Of a DNA stretch of 64,000 bases, positions 11,911 to 21,783 are shown piece after piece. Every line of letters starts with the position of its first letter. The first letter of the stretch is position 1. Location of the stretch: assembly GCA_958298945.1 (NCBI GenBank), contig OY282605.1:38852811-38916810 (forward strand), read 5' to 3'. The DNA is from Atherix ibis (lineage: Eukaryota; Arthropoda; Insecta; Diptera; Athericidae). A model generated the notes under the pieces. That model ran no database searches. It was not told where the DNA came from and worked only from the letters and a program-made list of their open reading frames with translations. A program made the translations under genes and the position numbers.

Positions 11911-12178
11911 ATGTCGGACGTTGAGCAGGCCGCGAAAGAAGAAATCGATATCGATGGAAATAATAGAACAGTGAACAATTTATCGTCGGGACGATATTGT
12001 TTCAATTTAATACTGAAAGTGACATTCTCTACACCCGGATTAGTTGTGCTAGTCGCATTCTATTCTGTTATGGGGGCTCTTATATTTCCACTATTGGAAG
12101 CACCACGGGAATTGCGAAATGATGTTGCCATTGCTAAAAGCAGAGAAGACTGTTTGAGGGAATTATGGACTATAACAG
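11911..12178 (+). CDS. K2P potassium channel, coding exon 1 (N-terminus, M1, cap start)
   Basis: First coding exon of a two-pore-domain K+ channel, a plasma-membrane leak channel family. The ATG has A at -3. Residues 1-35 form an acidic cytosolic tail (MSDVEQAAKEEIDIDG). Residues about 40-62 (TPGLVVLVAFYSVMGALIF) are the first membrane helix M1, with the small-residue pattern usual for K2P M1. Residues 63-89 begin the extracellular cap and contain Cys81, a candidate for the inter-subunit cap disulphide. The exon ends RELWTIT plus one base (phase 1) at GTAAGC. The single left-over G joins AA of the exon at 39724 to make a Glu codon. Which insect K2P paralogue this is cannot be decided from the window. 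Confidence 0.88.
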
Positions 12179-12539
12179 GTAAGCTATTATGATTAAAGCT
12201 TTTTTTTTTTGGTATATTTTATATTTTTCTATTCCATTCTAGTCAAAGATAAGAAAATAAAAACAATGTACTCAGAGTAAGATTATTATTGATAAAATAT
12301 TTCCAAGGTGGAAGAGATGTTTTTTCTTCATCGCAACCGGAAATGTTGGTTGATTAAGTGTTGGGAGTGGACATAGTTTTAGTTCGTAATAATATAAAAT
12401 TTCCTTCGATATAGAAATTTATAAAAAACAATATAGAAGAAGAATAATACTATTAAAAATAAAGAGGATCAAATTGAATATTAATGCAGAAAATTTATAT
12501 ATATTTTTTGAAATGGTATTTTTGCGGATTCATTATTTT
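12179..12539. other. start of intron 1, no other feature
   Basis: AT-rich; nothing recognised beyond the splice donor. Confidence 0.5.
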
Positions 12540-13650
12540 GCTATCGCTGGTAAATTATTTTTCATGCGATGGATCCAATTTTGAATCGGTTTTTCGAGCA
12601 TCTTGGCTGGTATCTAGCTAATAACATGTGTAATGTTGTTTTCCAAGGTTGAAAATGACGCCATTTTATCGGCATAGACGAGTGACTTTACTTAGCGTCA
12701 TAAAAAATAGTCTACGGGCGTCAAATCGCACGATCTAGGCGGACAACTCACCTGTCCGAAACGTGAGATACATTGCTCATCGAGCTCAATATGAATTGTG
12801 TCACGTCGTGTTGTGGCATATAGTGCTATCTTGTTGAGACCACATGTTAAATGGAAGAAGTTTTTCCATTTTGGGCAAAAAAAATGTTTGAAATCATCGA
12901 GCGATAGCGGGTGTCATTGACGGTAACGTTGCGGCCTGCGTCATCTTTAAAGAAATACGAACCGATGATTCCATGGGCCCACAAAAAATGCATTTTTCTG
13001 GGTGCAATGGCAGTTCTTGTTTTGCCTGTGGTAGTTCATCAGACCAAATGCGTCAATTTTGCTTATTCATATTCAACCAGAAATAAGCTTCGTCGCTGAA
13101 CGTAATTTTTGGTATAAGAACTGCTATTTTCCCAATGACCGAAAATTCGATGCTTTGCCAGGTCGTTCAGCTTCAGTTTTTCCACCAGCTATATTTTATA
13201 TGGTTTCAGATCAAGATCCTTGCGTAAAATCGTCCACATACTCGAGTAGCACAATCCCAACTGCTGTGAACGGTGACGGATGGACAAATTGTCGTCTTCA
13301 CCAACTCTGGACGCTACGGCACCAATATTTTTCTCTGGGTTGGTGATTTGATATTCGGGTTGGTGATTTGATATCCAATAGCGTAAAATTGCTAAAAAAA
13401 TTTGTCACTATGACTTGAATTGCTTGCTCAGCGGGTCGATTATGACGACTATAAAATGGTCGAAGGCGCGAAACATATTTTTTCATAAAGTACGAATTTT
13501 GATTATAAAACTTAATAATTTGTAAGCATTATTCGAATACAAATCTTTTTAAAAAAATTGGCAATTCTAATTGAAAACTATTAAAAATAAAAATATAAAA
13601 AACGAAATAGCAAAAAAATTACCCAATTTTTAAATACTAAATTCCATTAA
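12540..13650 (-). mobile_element. TcW-type transposon relic, copy B
   Basis: Second copy of the element at 5590-6417, also minus strand. It includes the N-terminal side (RHNRPAEQAIQV, LLDIKSPTR at 13340-13480), an RSATKLISG-like block near 13090 and the C-terminal IGSIAWKI-like end near 12570. It shares long blocks with copy A (GTGCAATGGCAGTTCTTGTT; GGGCGTCAAATCGCACGATC), which identifies the family. Numerous stops. The MarD mariner at 13671 lies directly beyond it. Confidence 0.75.
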
Positions 13651-13670
13651 TAATCACACATACGAGATGT

Positions 13671-14911
13671 ATTCAAAAAATATCGCGAATTTTGTGTTTT
13701 TTTTTTAAATTATTTATTTATTCATAAATATCTATTTTGTCCCCTTCAAAGTAATCCCCACCAGATATTATATACTCGTGCCAACGTTTTTTCCAATCCT
13801 CGAAGCACTTCAAAAATTCATTTTTGTGATCTTGTTCAGCTCCTCCTTCGATGCCGTCTTTATCTCCTCAATCGTAGCGTAGCGTTCGTCCTTTCATGGG
13901 GCTCTTTAGTTTCGGGAACAAGAAAAAGTCACAGGAGGCCAAATCCGGGGAATACCTTGGCTGCGGCATTGTGAGTGTGTTGTTTTTGGCCAAAAATTCG
14001 TGCACAAGCAACGATTCGTGAGCAGGGGCGTTATCATGGTGCAAAAGCCAATTTTCGTTCTTCCACAAATCCAGGCGTTTTTGACGGATTGCTTCATGCA
14101 ACTTGCGCATAGCTTGCAGGTAATATTCCTTATTGACCGTTCTACCCTGTGGTAGGCAATCGAAGAAAACTGTAAGCAAAACTTTCATCTTGGCCGAACT
14201 TGGCGCGCTATTTTCGGTCTTGGCTCGTGCAGTAGCTTCCATTGGGATGATTGAGCTTTGGTTTCCACGTCATAACCATAAACCCTTGATTCGTCACCAG
14301 TAATGAGCCTTTGGAGCAAATTTGGATCATCGCGGATAGAGTCCAAGAGCCCCTTAGCAATGTTAATGCGATGCTGTTTTTGGCCGAAATTGAGCAATTT
14401 TGGTACGAATTTCACGGCGAGCCGTCTCACGCCAAATCCTTAGTAAAAATCGAATGGCACGAATGACACGAGCCAATCGATATGTTTAAGTCCTTAGCAA
14501 CTTCTCTAGCAGTGATTCGACGATTGGCCAATACTATTTTCTTCACTTCATCAATGTTTTCGTCTGTTGTTGACGTGCTCTGGCGTCCGGCACGCTTTTC
14601 GTCGTTCACATCCCTTTTCGGCCCTCTGAGAACATTTTGTACCACCGATATACGTTGCTTCAGTCCAAGGTAGTTTCACCATATGCCACAGTCAACATTC
14701 GGAATACGTTCGCGTAATTAATTTTGTTTTTCACACAAAATTTGATACAAAATTGTCTGGAATTGGCAAAAATCGAAGACGAGCCAAAACACGTGCAAGC
14801 AAAGCAGCTGTCAAATATTACCTGAAAATTCAAAATGGCCGAAAATCGAATATACACGTACGTAACCCGCGGAAATTCGAAATTCGCGATACTTTTTGAA
14901 TAGACCTCGTA
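13671..14911 (-). mobile_element. mariner (family MarD, TACGAGGTCTGTT ends), full length
   Basis: A 1241-bp element from TACGAGATGTATTCAAAAAA at 13671 to the inverted end GAATAGACCTCGTA finishing at 14911, with TA at both borders. The transposase is on the minus strand. It serves as the length reference for the damaged MarD copies at 29.1, 33.9, 51.1 and 61.3 kb. Confidence 0.92.
13868..14757 (-). pseudogene. MarD mariner transposase, frameshifted
   Basis: Reads through several frames: IKFCVKNKINYANVFRML (14750), then REVAKDLNISIG helix-turn-helix (14500), FVPKLLNFGQKQHRINIAK (14400), first aspartate ITGDES (14300), KVLLTVFFDC (14190), second aspartate LLHHDNAPAH and third LASCDFFLFPKLK (13950), with the normal 34-residue spacing between the last two. 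An eight-residue in-frame deletion follows VFFDC, where other copies read RGV.HHEF. At least two frameshifts and duplicated codons (SCHSCHS) disable it. Confidence 0.85.
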
Positions 14912-15783
14912 CATAGTAAATATTTTTTATATTTTCAAGTTTCACAGACAATTTAATCTTGGTTGATAGTTTATAATTAATTTTTTATAGACTATTAAAT
15001 TTTGTACTTTTGGTTAAAAATTTAGTCTGTCTGTTTTTGTAAATAGTTTAAGTTCTAACCACAAAAACTTATTAAATTTTCTCTTTAATAAAATTCTTGG
15101 CGAAAAATCAAATTGAAATTTGGTGACAAACTGATTAAGTCTGTATTAAGAAAAATATGAAAGGTAATCCTTATAATAATACATTCTTATTTATTCAAAA
15201 GCATATTTGGACACATTCGTTTCTGTATACACGAGCATAAAACAAGAGTGACAATGTAATTTTGAGTATATTTGCAAGTCTGCATATATTAATATATCAT
15301 TTTATAGCTGAATAAAATATTGAAAAATTCAATTAGAGAATGTATAAAGATTTTTGTTAGCATTTTCTGTTTTTTTTTTTTTTCGTTGAGTTTTGGTGTT
15401 ATGGAAATGACTACATTAATTTATTATAATCACTGAAAACATCCAAAAACATATTTCACTTCTTAACCCCTTTTTTGGTTAACAGTCATGAATTTATAAT
15501 GATGATCATTATGAGTGATAATTTTGAATAATCACCAAATATGTTGGGTATATAAATAAACCTTATTACTTTTGTTACAATATTATTTATCAGATTAATT
15601 TTTTTTCCCCATCTTTTGAATCGAATGACTCGGCAACATATTTTTTATGTGACAATAAATAAAATAATTTCGATTAAAAAAATTATAATCAAAATATTTC
15701 TTAGAATTTCATTATAATTTTGGGATACCATCCTTAAAAATTGATATTATTCTACTCACTTCCAAAAAAAGTAAATGTCGTCC
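14912..15783. other. AT-rich intron sequence
   Basis: No gene or repeat recognised. A TTTTTTTTTTTTTT run at 15370 and A/T tracts only. Confidence 0.5.
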
Positions 15784-15851
15784 TTAAATGATAAATTCCT
15801 GTCCAGCCGGATGCACTGCTCCATAGCGAACCTGTCCATTTGGTGGTAACC
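15784..15851 (-). CDS. candidate terminal exon of an unknown nested gene
   Basis: On the minus strand this 68-nt segment reads LPPNGQVRYGAVHPAGQEFI then Ile-stop, with more balanced composition than its surroundings. It is preceded by AAATGAAAG as a weak acceptor. Joined in phase 1 to the segment at 15948-16046 it continues one open frame, leaving a 96-nt AT-rich intron, a common insect intron size. I do not recognise the protein. It might instead be an old coding fragment from a transposon. Confidence 0.35.
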
Positions 15852-15947
15852 CTTTCATTTAAAAAACTATTAAAAATATATTTTATTCATTATAAAAAAT
15901 ATTTATAATAATATTTGCCATTTGATATTATAGATTATTTAAATAAC

Positions 15948-16046
15948 CATAAAATTCGCAGAAGGTACCCTGATTGGGTGTTGGTACAACGGGTTTTGAA
16001 ACCGCTCTCTTTGAAGCACTAAAACCTGCAAGTGACTGAGTAGGAA
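15948..16046 (-). CDS. candidate internal exon of the same unknown nested gene
   Basis: Minus-strand 99-nt segment, acceptor ATAATAG and donor G|GTTATT, both weak. It reads PTQSLAGFSASKRAVSKPVV followed by PTPNQGTFCEFY, low in A/T-biased residues and rich in Ser/Pro. Both ends are phase 1, and the downstream junction keeps the frame open to the stop at 15784. Upstream exons are not located; the MarB mariner at 16131 sits just 5' of it. Function unknown. Confidence 0.35.
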
Positions 16047-16130
16047 CTATTATAATGTCTGCTATGCATTTTGATCTGAAATTATCGTTGGACCATATTC
16101 CTTCGAAATTAAAGAAGGAAAGATGTTTAC

Positions 16131-17393
16131 TACGAGGGTCATTCAACAAGTACTTAACCTACAAAAGAAAAACGAAAATTTTGGAAAGGTGGCAATTTAT
16201 TTTTCCACATAATCTCCTTCAAGCTCGATACACTTGGCCCAGCAATGCTTTAACTTTTTTAACCCGTCCAAAAAATACATCTTCTCGAGGGAAGCAAAAT
16301 AGGCCTCCGTGGCGACGATGACCTCCTCATTCGACCCAAATCTATTCCCGGCAAGTGATTTTTTCAGGTTTGGAAACAAAAAGTAGTCACAGGGGGCCAA
16401 ATCTGGAGAGTACGGTCGATGGGGCAGCAATTCGTAGCGCAATTTGACCAATTTGGCCATGGCGACGGCGGAGGTGTGAGCCGGCGCGTTGTCGTGGTGG
16501 AACAGCACTTTTTTCTTCGCAAAGCGGGGCCGCTTTTTCTTCAATTCGACGTCAAATCGGCCCAATAAGTCAGCATAGTAGCGCCCCGTGATTGTTTTAC
16601 GCTTCTCGAGGTAATCGATGTGGATCACACCTTGTGAATCCCAGAAAACGGTGGCCATCACCTTTCCGGCCGATCGAACAGTCTTCGCCTTCTTCGGAGC
16701 ACGTTCGCCGGGTGAAGTCCACTGTTTCGACTGTTCATTGGTCTCTGGTGTGTACCAGTGAATCCATATTTCGTCGACGGTCACGAAACGACACAAGAAC
16801 TCCGCTGGATGTGGTCTCACGGTTGCGCTTGTTTTCCGGTGTGAGCAAACGCGGCACCCATCGCGCCGACAGCTTTCTCATGCACAGTTCTTCGTGTAAA
16901 ATATGATGCACCGTTCTTACTGCGATGCCCACAGTCTCAGCTATCTCGTGAACCTTCAATCGACGGTCTGCCAACACGAGATCGTGGACTTTTTTAACGT
17001 TTTCCTCCGTAGCAGCCGTTTTTGGGGCACCTGGGCGTGGCTCATCAAAAACCCACGTGCGGCCACAAACAAACTCGTTGAACCAATTCTTGACGGTCGC
17101 CATCGAAGGAGAAGAGTCACCATACACAACATCCAAGCGATCTTTGATTTCGTTGCGCGTTTTCCTTTCCAAAAACAAGAATCTAATCACCGAACGATAT
17201 TGTTCTTTTTCCATTTTTGTGCAACCGACCGACACGCTCGCTTTCAAAGGCTCTCAAAAGAAAACTAATAAAGGGAATCGACTGAATCTTTGACAGTAGG
17301 CTATTAAAAGATTGTACTGCACGATGGTAAATTTCTTTTGTGACAGCAATTCCATCGGGCGGTGAGGCTAAGAACTTGTTGAATGAGTTGCGT
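16131..17393 (-). mobile_element. mariner (MarB, TACGAGGG ends), full length
   Basis: A 1.26-kb element starting TACGAGGGTCATTCAACAAG at 16131 and ending near 17393 with the inverted but decayed end CTTGTTGAATGAGTTGCGTA. The intact form of this end is seen at 45617-45636. Transposase on the minus strand. It is the full-length parent type of the 571-bp derivative at 45066-45636. Confidence 0.92.
16197..17217 (-). pseudogene. MarB mariner transposase, one frameshift/deletion
   Basis: Two overlapping frames cover almost the whole protein. 17217-16820: MEKEQYRSVIRFLFLERKTR, helix-turn-helix (VHEIAETVGIAVRTVHHILH), WVPRLLTPENKRNRE. 16810-16197: VTVDEIWIHW (first aspartate), SAGKVMATVFWDSQG, LFHHDNAPAH (second), LAPCDYFLFPNLKK (third), ending LEGDYVEK. 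The last two aspartates are exactly 34 residues apart (D34D). Around 16810 about a dozen codons between ENKRNRE and HPAEFL are missing and the frame shifts. This is the only obvious break, so the copy is fairly young. Confidence 0.9.
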
Positions 17394-17429
17394 ATCAGTT
17401 CTGATCATAATAGCCCTATTTAACCGAGG

Positions 17430-17680
17430 CTTCTACTATCAGAAATTTCACCAAGACGCATAATTTCAAGATTTGGTAATATTAATTTAGCCTCCAAGAT
17501 TGTGCAATTTGACAAAAAAAAATCATTTTTAACATAGACAATTCCAAATTATAGCACAAATAGTATAAAAATTTATTAAAAAATAATCTTAAAAGAGTTA
17601 AATCCTGACAGACGTTTTAAAAATAATTTTTTTAAATTAAAAATTATTAATTGTTCATAATAGTTAAATTAAAATTTATA
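17430..17680. repeat. dispersed AT-rich repeat fragment
   Basis: Shares ordered words with 3.95-4.4 and 56.0-56.3 kb: CAAGACGCATAATTTCAAGATTTGGTAAT, CAAGATTGTGCAATTTGA, AGTTAAATCCTGACAG (compare AAGAGTTATAATCCTGAG at 35265). Noncoding. Family identity unknown; could be a degenerate non-autonomous transposon. Confidence 0.5.
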
Positions 17681-18136
17681 AAAAATCTGAATTGCGGATG
17701 TATTTATTAGATCACTTTTCATGTAAGGAAGTGACTTGTTCTCGGTAAAGAGTAAAAGTAACGTGAGCAAATTTTCCCAAGCTCCTAAGGAGTTAATGTA
17801 GTTTGGTAAAATAGTTGTTGTTTTGGTAGCCTTATAAATGACATTGATGATTTGGTCATTACCAAAGAGATGGCGCATAAATTAGCAGTCCATGAATGAA
17901 ATCTTCGAAAGTTTCTTGCTTCTGGTAGAACGAATGCCAGAAGATTCCACGATTCGATGACGCTATTATGATACGATGGAGTAGAGTCATTTTGTGTTAA
18001 GCCGTCGAGGTGAAAGGCATATTTTTCGTTATAACTTTTCGTGAGACACACAGTGTTAGCCCAATTGTTATTGCGAACACAGAGTCTTAATGACAATTTA
18101 AAGAAAAACCTTATTTAAGGTTCCTCCTCCCCACAG
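17681..18136. other. unannotated, moderately balanced composition
   Basis: A minus-strand open stretch at 18096-17785 is not recognised and has no splice or terminal-repeat context that I can support. Confidence 0.4.
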
Positions 18137-18300
18137 GTACCCGGTCCTACAATAGTACTGCCCTAAGATGGGCTGAAATAGATCATTGTCCAGAATATAA
18201 GCAGCATTCTAAATTTATTTGCTTGTGGAGTACCATGGGCGGATTTTGGGATAGGCCAAGTAGAGAAGGACCAGCTAAGTCTCTCCCACCAATGTCAGCG
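18137..18300 (+). CDS. candidate exon of an unknown gene
   Basis: Flanked by an unusually good acceptor (TTCCTCCTCCCCACAG, with a C/T-rich tract) and donor (GCG|GTAAGC). The only open frame starts after two bases: TRSYNSTALRWAEIDHCPEY, then KQHSKFICLWSTMGGFWDRP, then SREGPAKSLPPMSA, ending in phase 0. The residue composition (Trp, Cys, His, Pro) looks coding. It cannot be a cassette exon between K2P exons 1 and 2 because its ends are phase 1 and phase 0, which would break the channel frame. I do not recognise the protein; it may belong to a nested gene or a captured gene fragment. Confidence 0.4.
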
Positions 18301-18804
18301 GTAAGCTTCCGTTTTTTCTTCCTTTTCTTTAGTTTTTGACATTTTTTATTAAATATTTCTTCTTTAAATAATTTTTTTGATATATTTCTATTTTTTTTTC
18401 GATCCAAGTTAATCTTCCCAATTTGTATACATTTCCTCTCAATTTCTATTCTTTTTCCCTTAGCCTGGATAATATTTTTTTTGGAATTTTTTTATTAGCT
18501 CTGATCATTATTTCTTTTTTCTCCTCCCATGGAGAACTTAACACCATCGGTTATTTCCATTATCCCCTATTTGTTCCGGCATGATTTTTTCTGGTTATCT
18601 CTACCAAAACTTCGAAACTCCACGCAGTCTTCACATAAAGCTAACAACAACCATTGCCAGCAGTAAAAACGGGCCCTACTCCTGCGGAACTTCACGTTCA
18701 AGGAATTTTAAGTTTTTTTTATCCAAATTTTTTTCTTTCCCATCCTTTTCAACACTCAGGATTCTTTCTAATTTTTTTTTTTCAAATCATAACATTATTG
18801 CTAT
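18301..18804. other. pyrimidine-rich intron sequence
   Basis: T/C-rich tracts, no gene recognised. Confidence 0.45.
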
Positions 18805-19242
18805 TACCAGGTGTATAAGTTTAAATCCCATATCTGATCATAGATGGCGTGAGTTAGCGTATTAAGCTACCATGGGCACGCCATACTTATTTTTATGAGT
18901 TTGACATCTGTCAACATTAATCAGTGCACATTGTCAGCAATTTCGTATAACAACATACATTTTTCCTTTGGTAATCATGTCTAGTTTTGTGCTAGAAAAA
19001 GGGCATATGCAGGAAGCTCTGCTTTTCTGCTTCAGTTTGAAGAAATGGGCTGCCTAATCACATCGAATGCTTATGGAGCGCTATGGTGATAGTGCTTTAT
19101 CAGAAACAACGTGGCGAGATTGGTTTCGTCAGTTCAAAGACGGTAATTTTCACTTGCGGAATAAGAAGCGTGAAAATCGGCCTCGGAAGGTTGAGGACCG
19201 TCAATTGCAGGCTCTTTTGGATGAAGACGATACCCAATCGAA
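18805..19242 (+). mobile_element. Mos1-like mariner (family MarE), 5' third only
   Basis: Starts with the family end TACCAGGTGTATAAGTTTAA, then the conserved subterminal GATGGCGTGAGTTAGCG, then the transposase N-terminus: EALLFCFSLKKWAA, SHRMLMERYGDSALSETTWR, DWFRQFKDGNFHLRNKKREN, LQALLDEDDTQSKKK. It stops abruptly at the A-tract where the foldback at 19243 begins. A stop occurs after KKWAA. Confidence 0.85.
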
Positions 19243-19341
19243 AAAAAAGTTTCGTGAATTTTGAATTTCCGCGGATTACGTACGAATGTACGTAATCCGC
19301 GGAAATTCAAAATTCACGAAACTTTTTTAACAGACCTCGTA
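19243..19341. mobile_element. foldback made of a MarD mariner end, 41-bp perfect arms
   Basis: Arms 19243-19283 and 19288-19328 are perfectly complementary around the 4-nt spacer GAAT. The right half is a MarD terminus read outward (GAATTTTGAATTTCCGCGG on one arm) and ends AACAGACCTCGTA at 19341. The left half repeats the same sequence but lacks the outer 13 bases. So one terminus was copied back on itself, giving a snapback structure. Confidence 0.93.
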
Positions 19342-19500
19342 TACCATATAACCCTTTTTATACCTACTCTCCCTTTATACACCCATCGACGTTTGAAACG
19401 GCCATGGCCGAGAGATTTATTAAAATTATCAAATAATATTTTCCTATTGTTGAGGCACCAACGATGCGTGTAGATATCATTAAAATAAAATTTTAAAAAA
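19342..19500 (+). mobile_element. Jockey-clade LINE, 3' end only
   Basis: Short 5'-truncated insertion. It encodes YTHRRLKRPWPRDLLKL, matching the C-terminus YTHRRLKRRWPRDSLKL of the long Jockey copy ending at 43871. The 3' UTR word GTGTAGATATCATTAAAATAAAAT matches GTAGATATCATTGAAAATAAAAT at 43985. Ends in an A-rich tail. Confidence 0.85.
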
Positions 19501-21479
19501 AATTAACTTATAACGAAAACAAATGTTTAAAAAGTTTTTTCGGCATCATTTTTAAATTTAACGTTCATTTCAAAATTATTCGAAAAATATTTTACTGATG
19601 AATCGTTGAATGAAATTTCGATATTGTTAGTCAAGACACGATTTTCGCACAGTTAGTGATTGGCGTATTAATAGTAAAGACACAGCGAAGGTAAATGCCG
19701 CAAAAATTTAGCAAAGACAAAATTTCCATACACTTTTTATACTAATAGTGAGGACACAATTTGATTGTTGCTAACAAATAAGAAGGGTTGTGAATTAACA
19801 AATAAGGAGAGTTTTGAGGATAATTATTACTCAAAAAATATAAAAAAATATTCAAAATAAAATTACTTGAAAACTATTTTCACTCACAATAAAAATTACT
19901 TTTTATTTAAATTACTTCCTTGAAAATCCCTTCAAAAGACATTGTGTTTGTTCGCATAATTCTTGAATTATTGTAAATATATTTGATTCTATAAAAAAAA
20001 TTTAATTTATTAAAAAGTCTGAAATATAAAAATAATCCCATAAAAATATAGACGCAGGTATATGTGAAAATTCAATTAAATTGCAAGTTAAACGCAAATA
20101 TCTAATAGAATTATGGGGTGTGTACAGTTAAATATGATAAAAAAATATAAATTTCATAATTCTTTTAGATTAAGACTGAAATTTTAGTCTTTAATAAATT
20201 ATATATAAAAAGTAATGATATGAAAATGTAGAAGACCTAATAAAGATGAACCGGGAAAAAATTGGTTACGATAATTTATTCAGGTGAGAACACACATTTT
20301 CGATATTCTATTTTCAACAACGCACTTTAATTTTTTAATCAAAAAAAAAAAATCTCAAAGTAAATGATAACGAGTATGTATCGTATATATATAAGTAAAT
20401 ACAAAATTTCCAAGACGAATGATATTGCGAAAATCGGTTTTTCTTTTAGGGTGGTTTACTTTGGGTAGGGCCAACGATATCGGATATTTCTGTTGATAAC
20501 GTACAATGCTAAATTGCTCGAAATCCATAATGGAACTTTTTACATCAATCTTCCCCCAAAAAGATGTCAAAATCGCACCAAAGAAATGGCTTTGATTCAA
20601 GTGGCATAATATTATGACAAAAACTCTTATAAGAAAAAACGACTGACGAGAAAAATAAAAAGACCACGGAACGTTTTCATACCCAACCAACCAACCAGAT
20701 ACCTTGGCATCTTCCTTTTATGAAGACATCTTAAAAATTTCAACAAAACGAGGTTAATTTTATATATACATATATAAAAAAAAGGTGGTAAATAGATATG
20801 TTAGATAAGCTGTGTAGAAAATTTTACCACGTATTCTACGTTCATTTCGAAATTCTATTAGAAGCTGACAATCAAAATATGTGTCGGCGTTGTCGATTTT
20901 TTTTTATTCCTAATGTACTCTTATTTACCAGAAAAAAAACTACTTCAGTTTGTCAGTCTGTGGAGGAAAAAATAAATCATGTTGTCGACGACAACATGTA
21001 CTCTATGCTTCTAGTTGATAGAAACATGACATTGCCAAAAAACTAAACAAAAAATATCTGTTCAGAATTATTTGAAGTTCCTTTTATAAAAAAAAAAAAA
21101 TGATAACCTTCTTCGGTTTAAGTAGCAAAGCTGACAATATGCTTGATTTTGGTAATTTTCATGCTGATTTATGAGATCGTATTTAATGTAGTTTCAGCAG
21201 AAATTACAATTTTTCCAATTTTTTATCGATTAAACAGTTTCACAATAATTTTGGTCTTTACTAACTTTTCTGAAAGTCGCGGTTTTTAGTATAATTTTAT
21301 CAACTTTTCATATCAGCACGCTTTATTTCTTTGGATTTTTAAACGCTTACAAGCAGAAGTTGGGTTGTCAGGGCTATAGAATATATTTTATAAATAAACA
21401 CAAAAAAAAACTGATATTTATTATCTGGAAATACAAAAACTACAGAAGGAGTGAAAAAATCTTCATAATTTATTGTACA
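19501..21479. other. AT-rich intron sequence
   Basis: No gene recognised. Open frames at 20355-20690 and 20798-21046 show no family similarity or splice context. Confidence 0.5.
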
Positions 21480-21783
21480 TGAAGAAGACATAGCATGTGC
21501 CTAGTTCTTCTCTTTAAGACCAGATAAAACTGGCGAGTTAAGATTTTTTTTCGCAACTGGGAACCCGGATGGTGACTCTTAAAATTTTGTCTAACATAAA
21601 ACAAGCATGGCAAAGGCTTAGTTCTTTAGTTTAAAACTAATATCACACCGGGACGACTGGTTCTTTTTGGGACTCAATCACATTTCCAATTAGAAATTTA
21701 TTGTTTCAAATATGACCTATTAAAAATTTATTTAGTAACAACAAACAACTTCGACATGTGTGTCTAGTTCTTCAATTTAAGAC

